Below, in pieces: positions 1 to 9,084 of a stretch of DNA of 38,446 nucleotides. The position numbers and the translations under genes were made by a program. The notes under the pieces were generated by a model that saw only the letters and a list, made by a program, of their open reading frames with translations, had not been told where the DNA came from and ran no database searches. The number at the start of each line of letters is the position of its first letter. Positions within the stretch are counted from its first letter, which is position 1. The DNA is from Anaerolinea sp. (GTDB taxonomy: Bacteria; Chloroflexota; Anaerolineae; UBA4142), in NCBI GenBank assembly GCA_020722265.1, contig DYLA01000006.1:1-38446 (forward strand), written 5' to 3'.

Positions 1-39
1 CTATATACCCAAGCGCTCATCCTCCGGCTGGCTATCGGC

Positions 40-663
40 TCACGCATGGATGGCGATTTGGTAACGGCACACCGCGTCTCCCTTGGCGCGACACAAGACC
101 TCCTGAACCTTGAAATCCTCATCGTCCGCCCCCCACGCCAGCACGCCGAAGATGAAACCGGCGGTCGTGTGACACACCGCCGTCTCACTGCTCCAACCGA
201 TGCACCCCGGGCAGTGCGCGTCCTCCCAAAAGAAAAATTCCCCTTCCTCGAACACGCGCACATCCGTCCCCATCTGTTGGCTATACTCTCTGGAAATCCG
301 CTCCAGCGCAAGTTTCACCTTCATCCGCCGAGGCAGCAAACTCACCGCCATCTTGACCGCGTTCGCGAACGTGGCGTTCTCCTCGATCGCCTTCTTGGCG
401 CGCCCGCGTCCGACGCGGTACAAAATCGCCCGTGCCCCGCGCATACCGTAAATCTCGTAGAGTGCGCGATTGATATCGCTCATATAGTGCAACGGATGCC
501 CGCCGCGTTCGGTGTTGCTCGGAGGATAGTTGTCAATGTACTGTGCCAGATTCGCCGTCCGCAGCACCGCGCTCATCCCATTCTTCCCGACGACCTCTTC
601 GATGCCGAGCAGAATCACGCGGAACGCCCGATTTACCAACTCTCTTTCTTCGACCACGCTCAA
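40..663 (-). CDS. V4R (4-vinyl reductase-like) domain protein
   Basis: 207-aa ORF; C-terminal Cys-rich 'HCPGCIGW...[16 protein letters not shown]...[18 protein letters not shown]' typical of V4R small-molecule-binding domains. Start is TTG in the ORF track, overlapping the nuoK stop; an internal GTG start is possible. Confidence 0.7.
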   Translation of the reverse strand: MSVVEERELVNRAFRVILLGIEEVVGKNGMSAVLRTANLAQYIDNYPPSNTERGGHPLHYMSDINRALYEIYGMRGARAILYRVGRGRAKKAIEENATFANAVKMAVSLLPRRMKVKLALERISREYSQQMGTDVRVFEEGEFFFWEDAHCPGCIGWSSETAVCHTTAGFIFGVLAWGADDEDFKVQEVLCRAKGDAVCRYQIAIHA

Positions 664-962
664 CCTTTCAAGATACTCGCTTCGTCCACATCTATGGTCT
701 CGCGCTGGCGGAAGAGGGCGACGATGATCGCCAGTCCGACCGCCACCTCAGCCGCGGCGACTGTGAGAATCAAAAAGACAAAGACCTGTCCGTCGAGATT
801 TTGCAAATAGCGCGCGAACGCAACGAACGCTAGATTCACCGCGTTCAACATCAGTTCGATGCTCATGAACATGATGAGCGGATTGCGCCGCACCAGCACG
901 CCCACCGCGCCGATGCTGAAAAGTATCGCGCTGAGGAAGATCAAGTGGTTGACTGTCAACAT
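660..962 (-). CDS. nuoK: NADH-quinone oxidoreductase subunit K
   Basis: 100 aa, '[35 protein letters not shown]' is the NuoK signature with conserved Glu. Confidence 0.95.
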   Translation of the reverse strand: MLTVNHLIFLSAILFSIGAVGVLVRRNPLIMFMSIELMLNAVNLAFVAFARYLQNLDGQVFVFLILTVAAAEVAVGLAIIVALFRQRETIDVDEASILKG

Positions 963-1046
963 CTTGTGGTTTCATAGTTGAATAGTTACATAGTTGACTA
1001 GTCCGGCAATTCTCATAACCATCCAACTATGCAACTATCCAGCTGA

Positions 1047-1550
1047 CTAACGCTTTTTTGCGAGCACTATCACACCCACCATCGCCACCAGCAACAACAG
1101 CGACGTGATTTCGAACGGCAGCAAAAAGTCGGTGAACAACAGTGCGCCGACTGCCTGCACATCGCCGATCTCGGCGAGACGTTCCGGCGTAAACGGACCC
1201 CGCTCCGTCGGCAGGAGCGCGCTCGCCGCGACGATTGCCAACTCGACCGCGAACACGAGACCGCAGAGCGCGGCGAGCGGACGCTGCCACTTGAGCGCGC
1301 CCGCGCCCTGGTCCACCCTCGGACTGAGGAGCATGATGACAAAGACGAACAGAATCAGAATCGCCCCGGCGTAAATCATCACCTGCGCGGCGGCGATGAA
1401 CGGCGCGTTCAGCAAGACGTACAACGCGGCGAGCGCGACGAACACCACGGCGAGACTGAGCGCGCTGTGCACGGCGTTTCGCAGCACCACCATGCCCAGC
1501 GCGGCGACGATTGCAATCGAAGCGAAGAGGTAAAAGATGGCGAGTTCCAT
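1047..1550 (-). CDS. nuoJ: NADH-quinone oxidoreductase subunit J
   Basis: 167 aa, 'VVLRNAVHSALSLAVVFVALAALYVLLNAPFIAAAQVMIYAGAILILFVFVIML' NuoJ signature. Confidence 0.95.
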   Translation of the reverse strand: MELAIFYLFASIAIVAALGMVVLRNAVHSALSLAVVFVALAALYVLLNAPFIAAAQVMIYAGAILILFVFVIMLLSPRVDQGAGALKWQRPLAALCGLVFAVELAIVAASALLPTERGPFTPERLAEIGDVQAVGALLFTDFLLPFEITSLLLLVAMVGVIVLAKKR

Positions 1551-2567
1551 TTATCTACCCAAAAGCACCATCACGACGGCGGTCGCGAAAACATTCGCGA
1601 GCCCGAGTGGCAGCAACACCTTCCATCCAAAGCGCATCAATTGATCGTAACGGAAACGCGGCAGCGTGGCGCGCATCCACATAAAGATAAAAATGAACAC
1701 CGCGATCTTGAGCAAAAGCCAATGTGCGCCGGGCAAGAGTCCGAAAGGTCCCTGATAGCCACCCAGAAACATCGTCGCCGCAATCGCGCTGACCGTGACG
1801 ATGTTGATGTACTCCGCCATATAGAAGAGCGCGAACTTGAGCGAGCCATACTCGGTGCTGTACCCAGCGACGAGTTCCGTCTCCGCCTCCGGCAAGTCAA
1901 AGGGCACACGATTCGTCTCTGCGACCGCGCAGATGCAGTACAGCACAAACCCCACCGGCTGCCACACGACGTTCCAAATCGGTGACTGCTTTTCGACAAT
2001 GTCCACGAGGCTAAGCGAGCCGCTGATCATCAACACGCCAACGAGCGCAAGCCCCAGCGAGACTTCGTAACTGATCATCTGCGCGGCGGAACGCAAGCCA
2101 CCGAGCAGCGAATACTTGTTGTTCGAACTCCAACCCCCTAGCACGATGGCGTACACTCCCAGCGAGCCGACTGCCAACAGATACAGCGCGGCGATACCCA
2201 CATCGGCGATGTAAAAATGGATCGTGTAGCCGGCAATCGTGAGGGGAGGACTGAGTGGAATCACCGCCCACGCGAGGAGCGCGATAGCCACCGCCAACCC
2301 CGGTGCGAGGGTGTACACGATCTTGTCCGCGTTTGCCGGACAAAAGTCCTCTTTGAAAATCGTCTTGACCGCGTCGGCGACCGGCTGAAGCACCGCGATC
2401 GGTCCAACCCGCCCCACGCGATTGGGTCCGATGCGCACCTGGACGCGCGCCATCACGTAGCGTTCCGCCAGCGTCATATACGCGTACGCGCCGAGCAGCG
2501 CAACGACGATGACGATGGCTTTGACCAGCACATCGAGTAGCATCACCATGAAAGGATCGAGAGTCAC
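1551..2567 (-). CDS. nuoH: NADH-quinone oxidoreductase subunit H
   Basis: 338 aa, 'RVQVRIGPNRVGRVGPIAVLQPVADAVKTIFKED' and 'ETNRVPFDLPEAETELVAGYSTEYGSLKFALFYMAEY' are NuoH signatures. Confidence 0.97.
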   Translation of the reverse strand: MTLDPFMVMLLDVLVKAIVIVVALLGAYAYMTLAERYVMARVQVRIGPNRVGRVGPIAVLQPVADAVKTIFKEDFCPANADKIVYTLAPGLAVAIALLAWAVIPLSPPLTIAGYTIHFYIADVGIAALYLLAVGSLGVYAIVLGGWSSNNKYSLLGGLRSAAQMISYEVSLGLALVGVLMISGSLSLVDIVEKQSPIWNVVWQPVGFVLYCICAVAETNRVPFDLPEAETELVAGYSTEYGSLKFALFYMAEYINIVTVSAIAATMFLGGYQGPFGLLPGAHWLLLKIAVFIFIFMWMRATLPRFRYDQLMRFGWKVLLPLGLANVFATAVVMVLLGR

Positions 2568-2603
2568 GCCAACCTCAAAAGTTTCAGGTTAAGGGTTCAC
2601 ATT

Positions 2604-3077
2604 TTACGACTCGCGCAGTCGTTTCACGATCTCGTCGAGTTTCTCGTCGGTTAAATCCTGCACATGCTCTACGCCGTCAATCAGCATGACCGGCGCGTGG
2701 TTGCAGCCGCCCAGACATTCGGCTTTGTGCAGCGTAATCTTGCCGTCGGCCGTCGTCTCGCCGGCTCGGCAGCCCAGTTTGCGTTCCAGCCGCGCCAGCA
2801 AATCCTCCGCGCCGCGTAGCGCGCAGGGCAAATCGGCGCAAAACAAGAGCGTGTGCGCGCCCGGGCGTGCGCGCGCGTACATCGTATAGAACGTCGCGAC
2901 CGAATTCACTTCAGTTTTCGACATCCCCACTAGGTCGGCAATCTCCTGAATCACCTCGTCCGGCAACCATCCCACTTCACGTTGCGCCAGGTGAAGCGCG
3001 GGCATCACCGCTGAACGCGGATTGGGATATTTCGTCAGCAGTTTTTGGATTTCAGATTTCGCGTTATCAGACAGCAT
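2604..3077 (-). CDS. nuoE: NuoE-like 24 kDa thioredoxin-fold [2Fe-2S] subunit
   Basis: 'LTKYPNPRSAVMPALHLAQREVGWLPDEVIQEIADLVGMSKTEVNSVATFYTMY', then CADLPC (Cx4C) and CLGGC (Cx3C), the four [2Fe-2S] cysteines. Start taken at MLSDNAK (ATG at 3075-3077) rather than the longer ORF start at 3140. Confidence 0.9.
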   Translation of the reverse strand: MLSDNAKSEIQKLLTKYPNPRSAVMPALHLAQREVGWLPDEVIQEIADLVGMSKTEVNSVATFYTMYARARPGAHTLLFCADLPCALRGAEDLLARLERKLGCRAGETTADGKITLHKAECLGGCNHAPVMLIDGVEHVQDLTDEKLDEIVKRLRES

Positions 3078-3099
3078 CGCGTCTCCACAATGACTTGAA

Positions 3100-3456
3100 T
3101 CAATCCCAGTCGAACCCGCCCTTGCGCCAGACGTAGACATAGCCGACTAACAGCACGAGCACAAAGAGCGCCATTTCGATCAGCCCGAACCATCCCAACT
3201 GGCGAAACAGCACTGCCCAGGGATAGAAAAAGATGATTTCGATGTCGAACAGGATGAACAGAACCGCCGTGAGGTAGTACTTGACGGGGACTCGACGGCG
3301 CGCCGAACCGAAAGGTGGCATACCGGATTCGTAGGGAGATAACTTGGCGGGAGTGGGGCGTCGTGGACCGACTAGTGCGGAGATGGTCAGCGCGATCGCG
3401 GCGAACGCGCTCACGACGATGAGCATAACCAGAATGGGCAAATAGTCTACCGGCAT
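3100..3456 (-). CDS. nuoA: NADH-quinone oxidoreductase subunit A
   Basis: 118 aa, 'PYESGMPPFGSARRRVPVKYYLTAVLFILFDIEIIFFYPWAV' NuoA signature. Confidence 0.96.
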   Translation of the reverse strand: MPVDYLPILVMLIVVSAFAAIALTISALVGPRRPTPAKLSPYESGMPPFGSARRRVPVKYYLTAVLFILFDIEIIFFYPWAVLFRQLGWFGLIEMALFVLVLLVGYVYVWRKGGFDWD

Positions 3457-3546
3457 TGGTATCCTAATGGAAGGAAGTGAAGGACAAATAAATCATATCA
3501 CAAATCGAAAAGTTAGTCAAAAAGTAGAGCGAAAGAAAAAGCAAGC

Positions 3547-3664
3547 GCCCCCGAATTTATTCGGGGGCTAACGCACGCGGAAACTGGCTCGAGTCGGTTA
3601 CGGCACCATCGGCTTGAGCCGATGCGGGGGCATCTAGGCGGTGGTGCCCCCAAGGGGTGCTCAC

Positions 3665-3665
<1 letters not shown>
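3547..3665. repeat. Block of three consecutive inverted repeats between tpl and nuoA; the promoter-distal one is a plausible tpl terminator
   Basis: GCCCCCGAA-TTTA-TTCGGGGGC (3547-3568); CATCGGCT-TG-AGCCGATG (3607-3624); imperfect GGTGGTGCCCC-CAA-GGGGTGCTCACC (3640-3665). On the minus strand the first is followed by GCTTGCTTTTTCTTT. Confidence 0.7.
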
Positions 3666-5071
<1,406 letters not shown>

Positions 5072-5138
5072 TCATTCTACCGCGATTTGCGAAAAAAGAC
5101 CAAAGATGGAAGGCGCGGGACGACGCCTCCATTGTTTC

Positions 5139-7697
5139 TCACAGCACACTCACCGGATCCACATCCACGCGCCAACCGAGCGGCAACGCGAGATCGGCGA
5201 TGAGGACGTGCGGCGCGAGCCCGCGCACAATGATTTGATAGCGATACTCGCCGCGTACGCGCCGAAAGAACGCGGGCACGGGTCCGATCAAATCGAGCGC
5301 GGGCAAGCCGCGCTGCGCAAGGCGCGTTTGCAACACCCCACGCACGCGCGCCGATTCTTGTTGGGCGCGCGTTTCGTTCGTGTGATGATAGATTAGCCGA
5401 ATCAGCCGATTGAACGGCGGATAGCCCTGCTCGCGGCGAAACGCGATCTCCCGGGCGTAGAACGCGCCGTAATCGTGTACGGACGCGGCGACGATCGCGT
5501 AATGCTCGGGGTTGTACGTTTGCACGATCACTTTGCCGCCCAGTGGACTACGCCCGGCGCGACCCGCGACTTGAGTGAGCAGTTGGAACGTTCGCTCGCC
5601 CGCGCGAAAATCGGGCAAGTTGAGCGCGGTGTCCGCGCTGACGACACCAACGAGCGTGACGAATGGCAAATCGAGTCCCTTGGCGATCATCTGCGTCCCA
5701 ATCAAAATGTCGGCTTGGCGCGCGATGAATTTTTCCAGAATCGCCTCGTGCGCGTCCTTGCCGCGCGTCACATCCCAATCCCAGCGCAGCGTGCGTGCGG
5801 TCGGAAAGCGCGCGCGAATTTCTGCCTCCACTTTTTCCGTGCCAATCCCAAAGTAGCGGATGCGCGCGCTGCCGCACAGCGGGCATTTCGTCGGCACGCG
5901 GTCGCGACGATTGCAGTGATGACACACCAGTTGCTCACCGCTGCCGTGATACGTCATTGGGTTCTCGCAGCGGCGACACTTGAAGACATAGCCGCAATCG
6001 CGACACAAAATAAACGTCGCCGTGCCGCGCCGATTCAAGAACAAAATCACTTGCTCGCGCGCCGCCAACACGCGCGCCATCTCGCGCTGGAGCGCGCGCG
6101 AAAACATCGAACGATTCCCCGCTTTCAGTTCAGCGCGCATGTCAACGATTTCGACGGGTGGCAGTTCGAGGTAGGGCGCATCCGCACCCACGGGGGCTGA
6201 CTCCTGACCGCTGACCGCTGGCTGCTGACCTCTGTGCTCTGACCTCTGTTCTCTGACCTCTGCCCGATGTCCCATCACTCGCTTGGGCAATTCCAACAAC
6301 ACCAACTCGCCGCGCGTCGCGCGATAGTACGTCTCCACATCGGGCGTCGCGTCTCCCAGGATCACGACGGCGCCCGCGCGTCGCGCCAGTTCCAACGCGA
6401 CCTCGCGCGCGTGATAGCGCGGCGATTCGGCTTGCTTGTACGACGGATCGTGTTCCTCGTCCAGCGCGATCAAGCCCAGTTGTGGGAGCGGTGCGAAGAG
6501 CGCGGAGCGCGCGCCGATCACCACATCCACCAACCCATCGCGGCAGCGCCGCCACGTATCGTACCGTTCGCCGATGCTCAAGCGTGAGTGAATGACGGCG
6601 ATGCGTTCAAAGCGCGCGCCAAAGCGGCGAATCGTTTGCGGCGTGAGCGAAATTTCGGGGACGAGGACGATGCCTTGTTTGCCTTGCGCGATGATTTCCG
6701 CGAGCGCGCGCATGTAGATTTCCGTTTTGCCGCTTCCCGTGACGCCGTGGAGTAAGAAGGCGGCGGGTTTCACCGTTTCGGGCTGCTGGTTGGGCGGGCT
6801 TGGAACCTGAAGACTGGAAAGTATCTCATTCCACGCGCGCGCTTGTCCCTCCGTCAACTGGGGCGGTGCGGCGGTCTCGAACGCGCGTCCTGCCAGCGAA
6901 TCGCGCCACGTCTCGTGCGCTTCCAGCGCGACGACACCCGCCGCCTCCAATTTTTGCAAATCGGCGCGCGTGCCGCCCGTTTCCGCGTACACCGCGCTGA
7001 CCCAGACCGCGTTCGCTTCGCGGCGCAGAAATTCGACGATGGCGGTGTAGCGCGGCGCGGCGCGCGATTGCGCGAGGGCGTCGGTAAGTTGCGCGCGGAG
7101 GAGACGAACTGTTTGGATGCGCTTGGGCTTGGCTTGCGCGGGCGTGATAACGGCGCGTTTGACGATGATGCCGCGCCGCGCCAGCGGTTCGATGGCGGCG
7201 TGAAGTTCGCGCGGGAGGGCGCGCACTTTGGTTTCGCCCGCACGCGCGAGGAATTCGACGAGCGCGGTTTGTTTTTCGGTGAGATTGTCGCGTGGCGCGT
7301 TCGGCGCGAGTGCGAGCAGGATTTCGGTTTGCTGTTCGACGCCAGGGGGTAGCATCAAGGCGAGTGCGTCGTGGAGTGGGCAGAGGTACGTGCGCGCGAT
7401 CCAGCGCGCCAGATCGAGGTGCAGCGGGGAGAGAAACGGGCGCACCTCCACGATCGCTTCGATGTCCTTGGTCTGTTCGACGGGTGACGTATCGCTGAAC
7501 GCGATGACGATGCCCTGCAATCGCCGCGCGCCGAACGGCACCCATACCAGTTGTCCCAGCGCGATGGAATCGGCGAGGGGCGCGGGAATTGCGTAGGTGA
7601 ACGCGCGTTCGCGCAGCGATTCCGCCGCGGCGCGCTCTGCCTCGCTGGGTTTGCCGATCGTCAACGGCGTGTTGACGACGATTTGTGCGTATTTCAT
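5139..7697 (-). CDS. priA: Primosomal protein N' (replication restart helicase PriA)
   Basis: Walker A 'GVTGSGKTEIY', 'DEEHDPSYKQAESPRYHAREVA', Zn-binding 'CRDCGYVFKCRRCENPMTYH...LVCHHCNRRDRVPTKCPLCGS', 'GTEKVEAEI', 'VAGRAGRS'. Start MKYAQIV (7695-7697) preferred to the ORF start at 7709. Confidence 0.96.
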   Translation of the reverse strand: MKYAQIVVNTPLTIGKPSEAERAAAESLRERAFTYAIPAPLADSIALGQLVWVPFGARRLQGIVIAFSDTSPVEQTKDIEAIVEVRPFLSPLHLDLARWIARTYLCPLHDALALMLPPGVEQQTEILLALAPNAPRDNLTEKQTALVEFLARAGETKVRALPRELHAAIEPLARRGIIVKRAVITPAQAKPKRIQTVRLLRAQLTDALAQSRAAPRYTAIVEFLRREANAVWVSAVYAETGGTRADLQKLEAAGVVALEAHETWRDSLAGRAFETAAPPQLTEGQARAWNEILSSLQVPSPPNQQPETVKPAAFLLHGVTGSGKTEIYMRALAEIIAQGKQGIVLVPEISLTPQTIRRFGARFERIAVIHSRLSIGERYDTWRRCRDGLVDVVIGARSALFAPLPQLGLIALDEEHDPSYKQAESPRYHAREVALELARRAGAVVILGDATPDVETYYRATRGELVLLELPKRVMGHRAEVREQRSEHRGQQPAVSGQESAPVGADAPYLELPPVEIVDMRAELKAGNRSMFSRALQREMARVLAAREQVILFLNRRGTATFILCRDCGYVFKCRRCENPMTYHGSGEQLVCHHCNRRDRVPTKCPLCGSARIRYFGIGTEKVEAEIRARFPTARTLRWDWDVTRGKDAHEAILEKFIARQADILIGTQMIAKGLDLPFVTLVGVVSADTALNLPDFRAGERTFQLLTQVAGRAGRSPLGGKVIVQTYNPEHYAIVAASVHDYGAFYAREIAFRREQGYPPFNRLIRLIYHHTNETRAQQESARVRGVLQTRLAQRGLPALDLIGPVPAFFRRVRGEYRYQIIVRGLAPHVLIADLALPLGWRVDVDPVSVL
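6197..6266. repeat. Ten degenerate heptamers (CTGACCT-type) in frame inside priA
   Basis: CTGACTC CTGACCG CTGACCG CTGGCTG CTGACCT CTGTGCT CTGACCT CTGTTCT CTGACCT CTGCCCG, contiguous. Confidence 0.95.
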
Positions 7698-7710
7698 CAG
7701 TGAGACCAAA

Positions 7711-7745
7711 GACGAAGGACGAACGCGGGTCGTTCGTCCTTCGTC
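7711..7745. repeat. Perfect 15-bp inverted repeat made of heptamer-like units, priA/memo gap
   Basis: GACGAAGGACGAACG-CGGGT-CGTTCGTCCTTCGTC. Confidence 0.95.
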
Positions 7746-7758
7746 GTCGTTTGCTTTT

Positions 7759-8628
7759 TCACTGTTTACTTTTGTACACGCCCACCGCCATATACCCCAC
7801 CACGTAGTTGGCGTGCGCGCCTTCCCCCGTCACGTCGCCTGAATTCGTGCGGTGCAGAACGCGCACGCGATCCGCGCCCAGCGCGCGCGCGGCGAGCAGC
7901 GCGGTGAGGATCGGCGCGTCGCCGCAGGCGCGACATTCGCCGTCTTGCCAGAAATAACGCGCCAACCCCTCCACATCGAACGCGGCGATCAGTTCTTCTG
8001 TGCGCGCGTCGAATTTTTTGACGGCGGCGTAATCGTCCAGATGCGACAAATCGGAGGAGGCGACGAAGAGGACGCGCCGGGTGCGCGCGAGTTCCGCGAG
8101 CGCGGCGGCAAGTTGTTCGCACACGGGACGCGCCGACTCGCCGACGATGTAGAACGGCAAGCCGAGCATCAGCGGCACCAGTTTGAACGCGCCGAGCGTG
8201 CGCTGGAGGAAGGGCAATTGAATTTCGAGCGAGTGTTCGTGGTCTTGCGTCACGCGCCGCGCGGCGACGCGCCCGGTGAGCGCGTCGATGAATTCTGTGT
8301 CTAGTTCCACTTGACCGAGCGGCGTCCAGTAATATTTTTGGGTGCTGATGGCGAGCGCGCCAAAATCGTCGCGATGGGTGGGGCCCAGCAAAACAACCGT
8401 GTCGTACGTGCGACCTTGGAGTTGACGATACGCGTACGCGGCGGTTGATCCCGAATAAGGATAACCCGCGTGTGGAGAAATCAAAGCGATGAGTTCATCG
8501 TTCGTCGGAAAGAATTCCGCGCGCGCAAGATAATCGTCAACGGTGCGGCGCAACGCTTCGGGCGAACCGGGATACCACGAACCCGCGATGAGCGAGGGGC
8601 GCACATCGTCACGCCAGCGAGTCGGCAT
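7759..8628 (-). CDS. MEMO1-family protein (AmmeMemoRadiSam system protein B)
   Basis: 289 aa: 'RPSLIAGSWYPGSPEALRRTVDDYL...LISPHAGYPYSGSTAAYAYRQL...VVLLGPTHR...DHEHSLEIQLPFLQ...VASSDLSHL'. Confidence 0.92.
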   Translation of the reverse strand: MPTRWRDDVRPSLIAGSWYPGSPEALRRTVDDYLARAEFFPTNDELIALISPHAGYPYSGSTAAYAYRQLQGRTYDTVVLLGPTHRDDFGALAISTQKYYWTPLGQVELDTEFIDALTGRVAARRVTQDHEHSLEIQLPFLQRTLGAFKLVPLMLGLPFYIVGESARPVCEQLAAALAELARTRRVLFVASSDLSHLDDYAAVKKFDARTEELIAAFDVEGLARYFWQDGECRACGDAPILTALLAARALGADRVRVLHRTNSGDVTGEGAHANYVVGYMAVGVYKSKQ

Positions 8629-8675
8629 CGCAACACCTCCATCGCGCCTAGTAGGGACGAATCGCTGGACCGTCT

Positions 8676-8924
8676 CTACTTTTTGAACCGATACGTGATG
8701 CGTCCGCGCGTCAAATCGTACGGCGAAAGTTCCACCGTCACGCGGTCGCCCAACAGGATGCGGATATAGTACATTCGCATCTTGCCCGAAATGTGCGCGA
8801 GGACGCTGTGGCCGCTATCGAGTTGGACGCGGAACATGGCGTTGGGCAACGCTTCGGTGACGACGCCTTCGGCTTCGATCACGTCTTTTTTCTTTTTGTC
8901 TTCACGTTCTGCCGTTTTAGGCAT
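8676..8924 (-). CDS. infA: Translation initiation factor IF-1
   Basis: 82 aa: '[70 protein letters not shown]'; AGGAG RBS upstream. Confidence 0.97.
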   Translation of the reverse strand: MPKTAEREDKKKKDVIEAEGVVTEALPNAMFRVQLDSGHSVLAHISGKMRMYYIRILLGDRVTVELSPYDLTRGRITYRFKK

Positions 8925-8946
8925 ACCTACTCCTGAAAGGTGACTT

Positions 8947-8963
8947 ACGGACGAGCCGTCCGT
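8947..8963. repeat. Small hairpin upstream of infA
   Basis: ACGGAC-GAGCC-GTCCGT. Confidence 0.6.
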
Positions 8964-9055
8964 TTACCACGGTATTGGCAATTTCTCGATCCACCGCGCG
9001 AGGGGATGGGTTCGCCGCGCGCGCCGCGGCGGGAGCGGCGCGGCGGCGTCCAGAT

Positions 9056-9084
9056 GTTGAGACGCCCCGCCGGGGCGTCTCAAC
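9056..9084. repeat. Perfect 13-bp inverted repeat overlapping the ftsK stop codon
   Basis: GTTGAGACGCCCC-GCC-GGGGCGTCTCAAC; the ftsK stop (tca on plus) is at 9080-9082. Confidence 0.9.
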
